DNA of 64,000 nucleotides from CAYVTV01 sp964526475. GTDB taxonomy: Bacteria > Bacteroidota > Bacteroidia > Bacteroidales > GCA-2748055. A program made the position numbers and the translations under genes. The DNA lies in contig CAZGKF010000002.1 in the NCBI GenBank assembly GCA_964526475.1, positions 62,001 through 126,000 of the forward strand, read 5' to 3'. Below are positions 19,056 through 28,764 of this stretch, piece after piece (position 1 is the first letter of the stretch; every line of letters starts with the position of its first letter). The notes beneath the pieces were generated by a model. It had not been told where the DNA came from and did no database searches. It saw only the letters and a list, made by a program, of their open reading frames with translations.

Positions 19056-19946
19056 ATGGAATTCAACCTCTTCTCCGGCTATCTGCTTCCTGCAACTCTT
19101 GCCATAATTACTTTGGGAATGGGGTTATCCATTGAAGCAAGGGATTTCAGGAATCTTTTTCTATTTCCAAAAGCACTTCTAACCGGATTATCAAGTCAGT
19201 TGTTACTTTTACCAGTTATTGGTTTCCTTATTGCTTTCGGGTCAGGCCTTGATCCTATTTTTAAGGTAGGGATGATTTTAATTGCCGCATGTCCCGGTGG
19301 TGCTACAGCAAATCTTGTTAATTTTATGCTTAACGGGAACGTTGCTCTTTCCATCTCCATAACAGTAATAAATAGTATTATAACACTGTTTACCATTCCC
19401 TTTCTGGTAAGTACCGGCTTATATATATTCCTTGGAAAAGACACCATTTTCCAGCTCCCATACCTGGAAACAATTTTAAATTTATTTATGGTAGTGGTTC
19501 TTCCTGCGTTTACCGGGGTAATGATCAGGCACCGTTATCCGAAATTTGCAATCGGACTTGAAAAACCCCTGCGGTATATACTTCCTGTTATCTTACTTAC
19601 TGTTTACATAGGTGTTATTCTGATCGATGAAAGTGATGAGGCAGCTGAATTGATGGATTATTTTAATATTTTACCATTTGTTATTCTGTTAAATGCAGTT
19701 TCCATGTTTTTTGGCTGGTTTGCAGCACGTTTATCAGGACTAAGCAATCGCAACCGTTTTACTATTGCTGTTGAAGTGGGACTTCAAAACAGCACCCTTG
19801 CCATTTTTGTAGCCTCCACTCTGCTAAAAGACCAGATGATGGCAATCGTTCCGGTTATGTATGGGTCAACTTCCTTTTTTATCACATGGTTTATGGGGTT
19901 TTTACTGAAAACGTATGGTGGGAGAAAGGGAGAAAAGAGAAATTAA
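19056..19946 (+). CDS. Bile acid:sodium symporter family transporter (BASS)
   Basis: A 296-residue protein with nine to ten membrane helices. It carries the BASS family features: an N-terminal ITLGMGLSIEARDF, AACPGGATANLVNF in the first crossover helix and VEVGLQNSTLAIFVA in the second. Members import organic anions such as pyruvate, pantothenate or bile acids with sodium; the substrate cannot be told from sequence. A second sodium symporter gene follows on the same strand after about 155 bases. Confidence 0.88.
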   Translation: MEFNLFSGYLLPATLAIITLGMGLSIEARDFRNLFLFPKALLTGLSSQLLLLPVIGFLIAFGSGLDPIFKVGMILIAACPGGATANLVNFMLNGNVALSISITVINSIITLFTIPFLVSTGLYIFLGKDTIFQLPYLETILNLFMVVVLPAFTGVMIRHRYPKFAIGLEKPLRYILPVILLTVYIGVILIDESDEAAELMDYFNILPFVILLNAVSMFFGWFAARLSGLSNRNRFTIAVEVGLQNSTLAIFVASTLLKDQMMAIVPVMYGSTSFFITWFMGFLLKTYGGRKGEKRN

Positions 19947-20101
19947 GAAAATGAATAAGGAACTTTCTGGTACATTATTTCCATTGAACGCGCTTCCCAA
20001 ATTAATAACAACTATCTTTTAACTTATTAGCATGTATATTATTGATTTGCCCGATAAGGATGTTTATTCTTATATTTGAAACCAGTATCAGATACAATGT
20101 C

Positions 20102-21547
20102 ATGATTCCTGTTTTTATTTGTTATCTCATTATCCTTATAGGTATAGTTCTATATTCGGCCCGAAGGTCTGAGACCAATGTTGACTTTGTAGTTGGCGGG
20201 AAGAAAATTTCAGGTTTTTCACTTGCTCTGTCAGAGAGAGCAACAGGTGAATCAGCATGGCTTCTGCTGGGGCTTACCGGTCATGCATATGCTGAAGGCA
20301 TGTCGGCCATCTGGGTAGCCCTGGGCTGTATTGCAGGTATATTTTTCCTCTGGACATTCATGGCTGAGCCTCTTCAGCGAATAACAACAAAGACGAATGC
20401 CCTGACTGTTACAGGCTTATTTACCAGATCATTTTCAGGAACCAGCCGAAGCCTTGGGATTCTGTCTTCCATTATTATCATATTCTTTTTCATCTTGTAT
20501 ATTTCAGCCCAGTTCAATGGTGCAGGAAAAATTTTTCACGACACTTTTAATATAGATCCTTTTTGGGGGATGGTTATAGGTTCTGCCATTGTTACTCTTT
20601 ACACTATGCTTGGCGGATTTATTACAGTAGTAGCAACAGATGCTTTTCAGGCTTTGCTGATGGTGGTAACCTGCATAGTTTTGCCCATTATCGCACTTTT
20701 TATTGCAGCTGCAAATAATTTAGAAATTGCCAATACCATAATCTCAGCAGATTTTACTGTTCCATTGAATATAGACCAGGTTCACTCTTCAACCGGTTTT
20801 TTGCTTATCCTTAACGGACTTAGCTGGGCATTTGGATATACAGGTCAGCCTCAACTCCTGATTAGAATGATGGCCATGCGCAGCAGAAAAGAAACATTGA
20901 AGGCCCGGTGGCTGGCAATGAGCTGGACCATACTGGCATATAGTGGTGCATTTATGATAGGTATTACAGGATATCACCTTGTGCAGCAGGGTTTATTAGG
21001 GGAAAACGCTGCCCGCATAGCCGGTGATGCTGAGAAAATAATGCCCGTGATGGTGATCTCATTACTGAATCCCATCCTTGCCGGGATATTACTCTCAGGA
21101 GCCGTTTCTGCCATGATGTCAACAGCATCCTCCCAGTTGATGGTTGTGTCATCAGGCATTACGGAAGACTTTTATACCCAGACAAGCAGAAAAACTATTT
21201 CCGGAAAACAATTACTTTTTCTTAACAAGATACTAATTTTGCTTGTCGGAGTTGTTGCATTTATGCTTGCTGCAACTATGGAAGAAACGGTTTACGGACT
21301 GGTTTCATATGCATGGAGTGGTATCGGGGCCTCCTTTGGTCCTGCAATAATATTATTGCTATTCTGGAAGAAATTTTCCCGGGCAGGAGTTTTTGCAGGT
21401 TTTATAACAGGAACAATTTCCACGATTATATGGAAAACATGGCTTACCGGATCAACCGGTATTTCAGAGCGGCTTGCAAGTTACTTTCTGGCTTTTTGTA
21501 TGGCAGTTGTGTTTAGTCTGCTGTTGCCGGAGAAGAAAAATAAGTGA
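20102..21547 (+). CDS. Sodium/solute symporter (SSS family, PutP-like)
   Basis: A 481-residue transporter with about 13 membrane helices and the LeuT fold. It has VDFVVGGKKISGF after helix 1, the sodium-site segment SERATGESAWLLLGLTG, and GFITVVATDAFQALLM typical of PutP-like proteins. Proline is the best-known substrate of the closest subgroup, but that remains inference. The frame is open back to 20042; I chose ATG 20102 because MIPVFICYLIILIG begins the first helix as in homologues. Confidence 0.85.
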   Translation: MIPVFICYLIILIGIVLYSARRSETNVDFVVGGKKISGFSLALSERATGESAWLLLGLTGHAYAEGMSAIWVALGCIAGIFFLWTFMAEPLQRITTKTNALTVTGLFTRSFSGTSRSLGILSSIIIIFFFILYISAQFNGAGKIFHDTFNIDPFWGMVIGSAIVTLYTMLGGFITVVATDAFQALLMVVTCIVLPIIALFIAAANNLEIANTIISADFTVPLNIDQVHSSTGFLLILNGLSWAFGYTGQPQLLIRMMAMRSRKETLKARWLAMSWTILAYSGAFMIGITGYHLVQQGLLGENAARIAGDAEKIMPVMVISLLNPILAGILLSGAVSAMMSTASSQLMVVSSGITEDFYTQTSRKTISGKQLLFLNKILILLVGVVAFMLAATMEETVYGLVSYAWSGIGASFGPAIILLLFWKKFSRAGVFAGFITGTISTIIWKTWLTGSTGISERLASYFLAFCMAVVFSLLLPEKKNK

Positions 21548-21589
21548 ACGTATCAATAGCTATATTGCGCGCATTAGCGACAAGCGCCA

Positions 21590-24500
21590 CTACTTTACCT
21601 TAGTACCCCGGATAGATATATTAAGGCTTTCAAGAAAGTTAATAAAGCGTTTTAAAACATCATAATATAATAAAACGAAAAGGAACATTGTCATTATCCA
21701 GATTGCAAAAGTATTAAAGAAGAGGGTTCCGATCCTCAGATTACCAAATTGTTTATATGGCGCATAAAAATGTGCCCTCCCATATTTGGAGCCAGGCTTC
21801 ATGTAAATTGGATCGGCTTTTTGGATCAGCTTCTTATCCGAATCATAAATTTTAACGGTATTAAACCGGTTTAGAACTACATTGGCAATATTTTCATTAT
21901 AATACATATCTCGAAGGCTTAAAAACTGTTCTTCCCCCATTTGCTCTATTATCCTTTTGTAAAGAGAATCACGCTGTAAAGCTAAAACTCTGCTTTTTTC
22001 TCTGAAGAAAGTCATTAAGCTGTCAAGGAATAGCTTTGTATTATCACCAATATTATCGTTGAATCTATTATAATCCAAATCGTTGAACCAATTGCTGTAT
22101 TCTATTCCTGCAAGAAGTGAAAGCTCATTTATATGATACTTAATTTTTCTTAAATTGCTCTCCGAGTAATCACGATAAACCTGATCTTTTCCAGCTACCT
22201 GGCACTCCTCAACTTTTACCTTAAGAGTTGGAATTAGAAAAGAAGTTATCCAGACATTTTGACTTATCTCCATATCTTTCTCAAAAAAAGGCTTCTGAAA
22301 TTTGTTACTTTTAAATTCTTCTACCATAATTGCCTCATATGCCCATCGGGTAACCATAACTTCTCCAATCAATGGAACAAAATTCTTTCTGGTGATTGAA
22401 TTGTGTAAATCGTCAAAACGGATCATTGCCCCTCCAAGGATAAGCATTGGCACTAGAAGAAGAGGAATCAGAATATAAATACTTACAGCTGTTTTCATCC
22501 CTGATGATATATTCAATCCCAGCATATTTCCAAAGCACGCTGTTGAAAAAAGTATCATCCAGTGCTGATAAATCATCCCTTTAACTTCAAGAAGAGAATT
22601 TGAAACCAGGACAAAGAGTAATGATTGTATCGCAGATAACCCGAAAAGAAAAGTAATCTTTGATATCAAATAACTTGCTCTGCTAATATTAAGAAATTTT
22701 TCTCTTTCCAGTATTTTCCGGTCACGGAATATTTCCTCGGCACTGACTGTAAGGCCAATAAAAAGTGCAACAATTACAGCCATAAACAGGAAAACATGAT
22801 AATTCTTGTTTGCAGCAAAAACATATGAGCTATTCTCACTATACTTTGAAATGAAACCTAGAATTAAAGCAAGAAGTGGAGCCAGAAGTAAGTTTATAGT
22901 CATGTATTGCCGGTCGGCAAGTTTCCTGTTAATATTTCTTATTACAAAAGTCTTAACCTGGTCTCTCTTTTTTGGTACTCTGAAATTGCTCATGGGGAGA
23001 GATGATTTTTCAGGTCTCTCCTTAAGAACCGGCATCATATTATTCTTATATTTTTCGTGCCATTCTTGTGGACTCACTTGTCTTTCCTTTCCTTCAAGAC
23101 CTGAGTTATCAATTTCCCTGACCTCTATTATATTCAAAATATTATCAGTCTCTATATTACCACAATTCGGACATTCACTTTCCGTAGCATTTACATGCGA
23201 TATCTCCGTTTTGAAATAAACCAGTGCTTCAACAGGATCCTCATCGTAGATCATAAATCCACCTTTATCGAGAATCCATAGCCTGTCAAACATTTTCATG
23301 ATGGAAGAGGATGGCTGATGAATAATTGCAAAAACCAATCTCCCGCTTAAAGCTTGGTTTTTAAGTAATAACATCACCTTTTCGGAATCGAATGATGAAA
23401 GTCCTGATGTTGGCTCATCTATTAACAGAATTACCGGTTCACGCATCAGTTCGAGTCCGATGTTGAGTCTTTTACGCTGACCACCGCTGATTTTCTTGTT
23501 AAGGGGATCACCAACCTGAAGATCTTTTATTTCATAAAGATCCAGGTCGAAAAGGACTCTTTCCACAGTAAAATTAAGTTGTTTCTCATCATAATCCCCA
23601 AAACATAAACGAGCATTATAATAAAGATTCTGAAAAACGGTCAACTCTTCAATCAGCAAATCATCCTGTGGAACAAAACCAATTAATCCATTAAGCTTCT
23701 CTGAATCGGCATGAATATCATACCCGTTTATATACAGATTCCCGGTTTTAGGTTTGTTCTTTCCATTAAGAAGATTAAGCATCGTACTTTTCCCTACACC
23801 ACTCCCCCCCATTAATCCAATCATATTACCGGATTCAATTCTGAAACTCATCTTCTGTATTCCATTGTCAGAATCCCCGAAAATGAACTCTATGTCATGT
23901 CCTTCGAAAAAAATCTTTTTAGAAAACTTCCTGGAAACAAACTTCTTATAAATCCTTGAATAATAGATGGGGCTTATGTCCTGCCCTTTAATATTTACTC
24001 CTCTTTCAAGAAGATAAGGTTTGCCTGGAATTATATCACGTCCTTTAAAATAAAGGTGCATGTTACCGTCATATGTCAATATAAGCGCTCCTGTACTTTC
24101 AATATGAAGAATAAAAAGATGCCCCTGGAATCCTTTCATCCTGATATGTCGCCACTTTTCATAATTGGTAAAATTTTCAGAGGCCCAAAGTTCAGGTTTA
24201 TCACTCTCAATAATAAGAATACATTCAGGTGAAACCTCATCATATTTACTGCCAATCATAAATGAGACGGCATTATCATACTCCTTCTTCGATATATTGA
24301 AAGTTTTTGCAACTATATTAATAATTGTGTTCTCTTGTTCTGAGATCAATTCATCCTCAAATGCAAATTCCAGAAGCTGAAGAAAAACGATCATTCTCTC
24401 CTCGAGAAATAATCCTTTTTTTATCTGCTGGCATATATTGGTTATTTGAAATGATATAAGAGATTCTTCAATAGAGAGTTCTGCATTATCCATGCTCTTA

Positions 24501-24688
24501 AGCTCGCTTGCATAAAACCCGAGATTGGTCTCAAAAAGAGCATAATATTCCTCTTCCAGTTCCCGGTTAAGATATCTTCTGAGATAATTGCGAAATAACT
24601 TTTTACCACTTGATGAAATACCCCTGGGATTAACTGTTGAAATAATAGAAAAGATATGTATTAATGCAAGTAATACAGATTCTCTCAT
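21590..24688 (-). CDS. Fused ABC transporter, ATPase plus ABC-2/ABCG-type permease with TerB-like N-terminus
   Basis: A 1032-residue single-chain half transporter of unusual layout. Residues 1-150 are helical and acidic and resemble TerB-like domains (FAFEDELISEQENTIINI). Residues 160-260 form a beta-rich stretch. Residues 265-500 are an ABC ATPase with Walker A GGSGVGKST at about 294-302, the signature ISGGQRKRLN and Walker B LLIDEPTSGLS. A CPNCG pair of cysteines follows, then an ABCG-like permease with five to six helices and a long extracytoplasmic loop before the last helix. Export of a lipid or peptide is plausible, but the substrate is unknown. The lipoprotein gene upstream on the same strand may be functionally linked. 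Confidence 0.85.
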   Translation of the reverse strand: MRESVLLALIHIFSIISTVNPRGISSSGKKLFRNYLRRYLNRELEEEYYALFETNLGFYASELKSMDNAELSIEESLISFQITNICQQIKKGLFLEERMIVFLQLLEFAFEDELISEQENTIINIVAKTFNISKKEYDNAVSFMIGSKYDEVSPECILIIESDKPELWASENFTNYEKWRHIRMKGFQGHLFILHIESTGALILTYDGNMHLYFKGRDIIPGKPYLLERGVNIKGQDISPIYYSRIYKKFVSRKFSKKIFFEGHDIEFIFGDSDNGIQKMSFRIESGNMIGLMGGSGVGKSTMLNLLNGKNKPKTGNLYINGYDIHADSEKLNGLIGFVPQDDLLIEELTVFQNLYYNARLCFGDYDEKQLNFTVERVLFDLDLYEIKDLQVGDPLNKKISGGQRKRLNIGLELMREPVILLIDEPTSGLSSFDSEKVMLLLKNQALSGRLVFAIIHQPSSSIMKMFDRLWILDKGGFMIYDEDPVEALVYFKTEISHVNATESECPNCGNIETDNILNIIEVREIDNSGLEGKERQVSPQEWHEKYKNNMMPVLKERPEKSSLPMSNFRVPKKRDQVKTFVIRNINRKLADRQYMTINLLLAPLLALILGFISKYSENSSYVFAANKNYHVFLFMAVIVALFIGLTVSAEEIFRDRKILEREKFLNISRASYLISKITFLFGLSAIQSLLFVLVSNSLLEVKGMIYQHWMILFSTACFGNMLGLNISSGMKTAVSIYILIPLLLVPMLILGGAMIRFDDLHNSITRKNFVPLIGEVMVTRWAYEAIMVEEFKSNKFQKPFFEKDMEISQNVWITSFLIPTLKVKVEECQVAGKDQVYRDYSESNLRKIKYHINELSLLAGIEYSNWFNDLDYNRFNDNIGDNTKLFLDSLMTFFREKSRVLALQRDSLYKRIIEQMGEEQFLSLRDMYYNENIANVVLNRFNTVKIYDSDKKLIQKADPIYMKPGSKYGRAHFYAPYKQFGNLRIGTLFFNTFAIWIMTMFLFVLLYYDVLKRFINFLESLNISIRGTKVK

Positions 24689-24709
24689 AAAGATACATGT
24701 AAAAAAAAA

Positions 24710-24952
24710 GAGGCTGTCTAAAAAGCCTTATGAATTAGAATTCACTTTCAATTTGTAAGTTATTCTATAAAAACCTCTGTGACCCTCTGTGTCTCCTCTG
24801 TGACCCTCTGTGTAATATATTAAAGTATAATTGGTTACACAGAGGACCACAGAGAAGGCAGAGTGTACACAGAGAGATAATTGGTTAATAACAGCGTTTT
24901 ACTTTCAATTTGTAATCTATTAATTCAATGATTAGTCTTTTTAGACAGCCTC
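24710..24952. mobile_element. MITE-like element with perfect 16-bp terminal inverted repeats
   Basis: The 243-bp block is bounded by GAGGCTGTCTAAAAAG at 24710-24725 and its exact reverse complement at 24937-24952. Inside, a CTCTGTGACC-rich arm at 24774-24815 faces an ACACAGAGG-rich arm at 24835-24876, so the centre can form a long imperfect hairpin. It codes for no protein. The ends look like the inverted repeats of some IS families seen in Bacteroidota, which would make it a non-autonomous derivative; this is from memory and not checked. No clear target duplication is seen. Confidence 0.7.
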
Positions 24953-24970
24953 CATACAATTATGTAAAAA

Positions 24971-25792
24971 TCATAAAATAATCTGACTTCTTATCCCTTC
25001 GATGACTTCCGTAATATCAGTAATATTTTGCTTTGAAAGACTAGTGGAGAGACCGGCATAAACCTGTTTAACCGGATCAAGCAATTTTAGAAACTCGTTC
25101 AAATCGGGATCATCTGCAAAAGGTTTGGTAAGTTCAAGATAAAGCTCAAATGATTTTTTCTGTTCAAGTAATATTCTTGAAATGCCTGCAATATGGTAAG
25201 CTTCTTCAGATACCTGAGTTGTAAGATACATTCCCTCCACCCAGGCTCCGCCTACAATAAGAAATGCCAATGCTTGCTGATTATTGTCACTAAGATAAGC
25301 ATACGTGCTATTAAAGGCATCAGTAAGGATATATACAAGTGAATCTTTATTATCAACATTAATTTTGATTTTTTCGTAAAGAGATTCATCATAGATATTT
25401 GACATATTTAACTCATCTGCCAGTGACCTTATGGCAGTCAGATAGTTTATAACTTCTTGCTGAACATTGTAAAGTGTAGCATAACTGAGATCGGCTCCAA
25501 ATACACCAAGGTTTGTTGCACGTTTTGTACCCCTGAAATATTTTTTTACATTCTCAACAGGATTTGAAATACCATTTACGTAATCAACTCCCATATCTGA
25601 CAACATCATAATCACTTCCGCTGAGTTAAGCAAAGGATAACCAATTTTTTCAATTTCACTTTTAGAGATTTCAACCTTTTCCAGCTCTATTTTCTTTTGT
25701 TCCACTTTGTCAGATCTGTTCTTACATGAAGTTAGTCCTGAAAAACTAAATATAAGGAATGGAATCATAGCAAAACATAATATCTTTTTCAT
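24971..25792 (-). CDS. Uncharacterised lipoprotein, all-helical
   Basis: A 273-residue lipoprotein (signal FLIFSFSGLTSCKN with lipidated Cys) followed by a charged linker rich in Lys and Glu and a mostly helical body. I recognise no domain. Its stop lies a few bases from the MITE-like element, which separates it from the fused ABC transporter on the same strand. Before the insertion the two may have been one transcription unit, with the lipoprotein upstream. No catalytic motif is evident. Confidence 0.65.
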   Translation of the reverse strand: MKKILCFAMIPFLIFSFSGLTSCKNRSDKVEQKKIELEKVEISKSEIEKIGYPLLNSAEVIMMLSDMGVDYVNGISNPVENVKKYFRGTKRATNLGVFGADLSYATLYNVQQEVINYLTAIRSLADELNMSNIYDESLYEKIKINVDNKDSLVYILTDAFNSTYAYLSDNNQQALAFLIVGGAWVEGMYLTTQVSEEAYHIAGISRILLEQKKSFELYLELTKPFADDPDLNEFLKLLDPVKQVYAGLSTSLSKQNITDITEVIEGIRSQIIL

Positions 25793-25983
25793 CTTTAATT
25801 AAAATTTTAGTTAAAAACACCTGTAAAAATAATAATAATTACTATTAAATAGTCTTTTTAGTTATCATTTATTTTGAACTTGCATTATACTTGTAAACCA
25901 TTCTAAAATCGTTTCAGCTCATTAATTCCTTTAATAACTTTAATTATTTAATTTTACACCTGAATTCTTAAAGAAAAAATTTC

Positions 25984-26460
25984 ATGAAACCAATACAGAT
26001 CGGAGACAAAATCCCTGCTTTTTCACTCCCTGACCAGTATGGTGAACTTTTTGATATCAATACTTACCTGGGAAGGAAAAAACTGGTTATCTTTTTTTAC
26101 CCTCAGGATGGTAGTCTGAATTGCACCAAAGAAGCCTGTTATTTCCGTGATCTTTCTGATGTCTTTAAGGAAGTGGATGCAATTGTAATAGGAATTAGCG
26201 GGCAGTCAGTTGAAAGTCATAAGAAATTTGCCCAAGAAAACAAGCTCAACTATACAATTTTAAGCGATGAGAAAAATGTAGTAAGGAAACTATTTGGAGT
26301 ACCATCAAGAGTTTTTGGATTAATTCCCGGACGTGTTACCTATGTTGCAGACAGGTCGGGTGAAGTAGTATATATTTTCGATTCACAAAAAGAGGTTCAA
26401 CGTCATGCAGATGAAGCTCTTAAGATTTGTATGGTGCTGAAAAGAACTGAATTTGAATGA
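25984..26460 (+). CDS. Peroxiredoxin (BCP/AhpC-TSA family)
   Basis: A 158-residue thiol peroxidase. The peroxidatic cysteine is Cys47 in SLNCTKEACYFRD, and Cys52, five residues on, is the resolving cysteine position of the Bcp/PrxQ type. FFYPQDGS precedes it where the family has FFYPKDNTPG, so the usual Pro-Gly just before the Cys is replaced by Leu-Asn. The Prx core (IGDKIPAFSLPD, GISGQSVESHKKFA) is otherwise normal. It should reduce hydrogen peroxide or organic peroxides in the cytoplasm. Monocistronic. Confidence 0.88.
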   Translation: MKPIQIGDKIPAFSLPDQYGELFDINTYLGRKKLVIFFYPQDGSLNCTKEACYFRDLSDVFKEVDAIVIGISGQSVESHKKFAQENKLNYTILSDEKNVVRKLFGVPSRVFGLIPGRVTYVADRSGEVVYIFDSQKEVQRHADEALKICMVLKRTEFE

Positions 26461-26569
26461 AATATTATAAACATTTCCGGATTTTTTCTGTCTAATCTTC
26501 CCTGACCATCCTTCGAATTCTTTGGATTAAAGAGTCTTTTTTTGTATTTTGCGGAAAACCTCTTTTATC

Positions 26570-28759
26570 ATGAAAGAAATTGAAAAACTTGACAGGATTG
26601 CCATTACCGTGAGGTCTCACAGGCTCCTTAAAGTTCTTATGAGAGAAAATCCTGAACTTGAAGTGATAATGCAGAATTCCAAAAATGAAACAGAGGTAAT
26701 GGTTGGAGTGAAGAGCTGGATTGAAAAAACATTCGAAGACCGGAAATCTCTTTATGAATATTACAATTGCGATCAACCTACAAGAGAACTTTTTGATAAC
26801 CTTGAATGGCAGGATTATGCAATTATCAGGCTGCTCGATTACATTGAGCACGCCGGCATCGAGCTCCCCGATCTCAATCTCAGGGGAGAAAAAGCAGTCA
26901 GTCATCCTCTCAGATTATTATGGCTTGCAGTAAATAAAGGTACAGGAGGAGCAAAACCTGACTTTTTTATAGATATGATCGAGTTATTCAGGCAAATCCG
27001 GGGTGAAAGTAAACAGAAATCCCCTTCAAAGAAGGAAATTGAGAATTGGATGGACAGGTATCCCAGCGGGTTGGATCCAAGGATTGTTCAGTTGAGAGAA
27101 GAAAATCGTGACCGCATTCTTACTATCCTCATCGAAAAGCTGGAAAGCGGTGAAATTGCCAGCGATAAATATGTTTTTCCTGAGGGCAGTTCCTTTGAAG
27201 TAAAAATGAATCTGGCTCTTACCTGGTGGAATAACGATAAGTTCCACCTGCACTTTGCAATACGCTCACCGAAATTACTGAACGAAATGCTTAATTATTC
27301 CCTCGATCCCGATACTCTCAGAATACTTGATGAAGCACGGGAGACAGGAATACCTTTTTTTATAAACCTCTATTATCTTTCTTTGCTTCATGTGCGGGTA
27401 CCATATTTTGCTGTGGGTGCCGATCTTGCCATACGATATTATGTGCTATACAGCAAACAGCTGGTAAATGAATTCGGTCATATTGTAGCATGGGAAAAAG
27501 AAGATAAAGTGGAACCCGGTAAACCTAACGCTGCCGGTTGGTTACTCCCTTATGGCAATAATATCCACAGACGTTACCCTGAAGTTGCAATACTTATTCC
27601 CGATACCATGGGTCGTGCTTGCGGGGGATTATGTTCTTCATGTCAGCGAATGTACAATTTTCAGTCGGGACACCTGAACTTTAACCTCGACAAGCTGAAG
27701 CCTGCAGAAAAATGGCCGGAAAAATTAAAAAATCTGCTGAAATATTTTGAAGAGGATGCTCAATTAAGGGATATACTCATTACAGGAGGAGATGCATTTA
27801 TGAGCTCTGACAAGGCCATTGAAAATATACTTGATGAGGTTTATGAAATGGCCTTGAGAAAGAAAAACAGGAATAAAGAATTGCCTGATAATCAAAAACA
27901 TGCCGAAATTATTCGGGTGCGCTTCGGAACACGTTTACCTGCCTATCTCCCCCAGCGTATCAACAGAGGCCTTATCACTATTCTTCGTAATTTCAGACAG
28001 AAAGCCTCTAAAATAGGTATAAAACAGTTTATTGTTCAGACCCATTTTGAATCAGCGATGGAAATTACCCCTGAAACAGCCACGGCTATAAGTAGGCTTA
28101 TATCCGCAGGATGGATAGTAACCAACCAGCTTGTTTTTACAACAGCTGCTTCACGTCGCGGACATTCAGGAAAACTCCGCAAGGTACTGAATGATATAGG
28201 GGTACTGCCTTATTATACCTTCACAGTAAAGGGTTATATGGAAAATAACTTCTGCTTTACACCAAACGCCCGCATTGTACAGGAAGAACTTGAAGAAAAG
28301 ATCCTGGGCAAAATAGAAAAAGAATATTTCCCCATGATCAGTAAATTTGTGGAAAAACCAGAACAAATCGTTGATAACATTGATAATTTAAGAACAGAAC
28401 TCAATATTCCCTTTCTCGCAACCGACAGAAATGTTCTGAATCTTCCCGGAGTCGGTAAGAGTATGTCTTTCAGGGTAATAGGAATTACACGATATGGAAG
28501 GCGGATACTGGAATTTGAACATGATGTAACACGTACCCATAGTCCGATAATTGAAAAAATGGGTAAAATTATAATCATTGAATCCAAATCGATTCATGAA
28601 TATCTCCAACAGCTTGAAGGACTAGGGGAAGATAAAAAGGAATATAGAGGATTATATGGATACTCTATGGGACAGACAGAAGAAAGACTGCCTATATATG
28701 AGTACCCGGAATATGAATATGAACTTACAAGGGAATATACTAACCTCGAAATTGATTAG
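26570..28759 (+). CDS. KamA-family radical SAM protein, extended
   Basis: A 729-residue radical SAM enzyme of the lysine 2,3-aminomutase group. The iron-sulfur motif is CGGLCSSC (Cys at about residues 351, 355, 358), followed by the glycine-rich LITGGDAFMS and RFGTRLPAYLPQRI. A Lys in LPGVGKSMS fits the place of the PLP-binding PGGGGK motif. Normal KamA proteins have about 420 residues, so this one carries a roughly 300-residue N-terminal extension of unknown role, which includes a helical region. I chose ATG 26570 over 26549 because MKEIEKLDR starts a plausible helix. A beta-carbonic-anhydrase-like gene follows after 5 bases. The reaction is unknown. Confidence 0.8.
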   Translation: MKEIEKLDRIAITVRSHRLLKVLMRENPELEVIMQNSKNETEVMVGVKSWIEKTFEDRKSLYEYYNCDQPTRELFDNLEWQDYAIIRLLDYIEHAGIELPDLNLRGEKAVSHPLRLLWLAVNKGTGGAKPDFFIDMIELFRQIRGESKQKSPSKKEIENWMDRYPSGLDPRIVQLREENRDRILTILIEKLESGEIASDKYVFPEGSSFEVKMNLALTWWNNDKFHLHFAIRSPKLLNEMLNYSLDPDTLRILDEARETGIPFFINLYYLSLLHVRVPYFAVGADLAIRYYVLYSKQLVNEFGHIVAWEKEDKVEPGKPNAAGWLLPYGNNIHRRYPEVAILIPDTMGRACGGLCSSCQRMYNFQSGHLNFNLDKLKPAEKWPEKLKNLLKYFEEDAQLRDILITGGDAFMSSDKAIENILDEVYEMALRKKNRNKELPDNQKHAEIIRVRFGTRLPAYLPQRINRGLITILRNFRQKASKIGIKQFIVQTHFESAMEITPETATAISRLISAGWIVTNQLVFTTAASRRGHSGKLRKVLNDIGVLPYYTFTVKGYMENNFCFTPNARIVQEELEEKILGKIEKEYFPMISKFVEKPEQIVDNIDNLRTELNIPFLATDRNVLNLPGVGKSMSFRVIGITRYGRRILEFEHDVTRTHSPIIEKMGKIIIIESKSIHEYLQQLEGLGEDKKEYRGLYGYSMGQTEERLPIYEYPEYEYELTREYTNLEID

Positions 28760-28764
28760 ACAGA

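Noticed and set aside
24774..24876. A CRISPR-like array from the repeated CTCTGTG units.
   Set aside because: The units are short, degenerate and arranged as an inverted pair, without regular spacers or cas genes.
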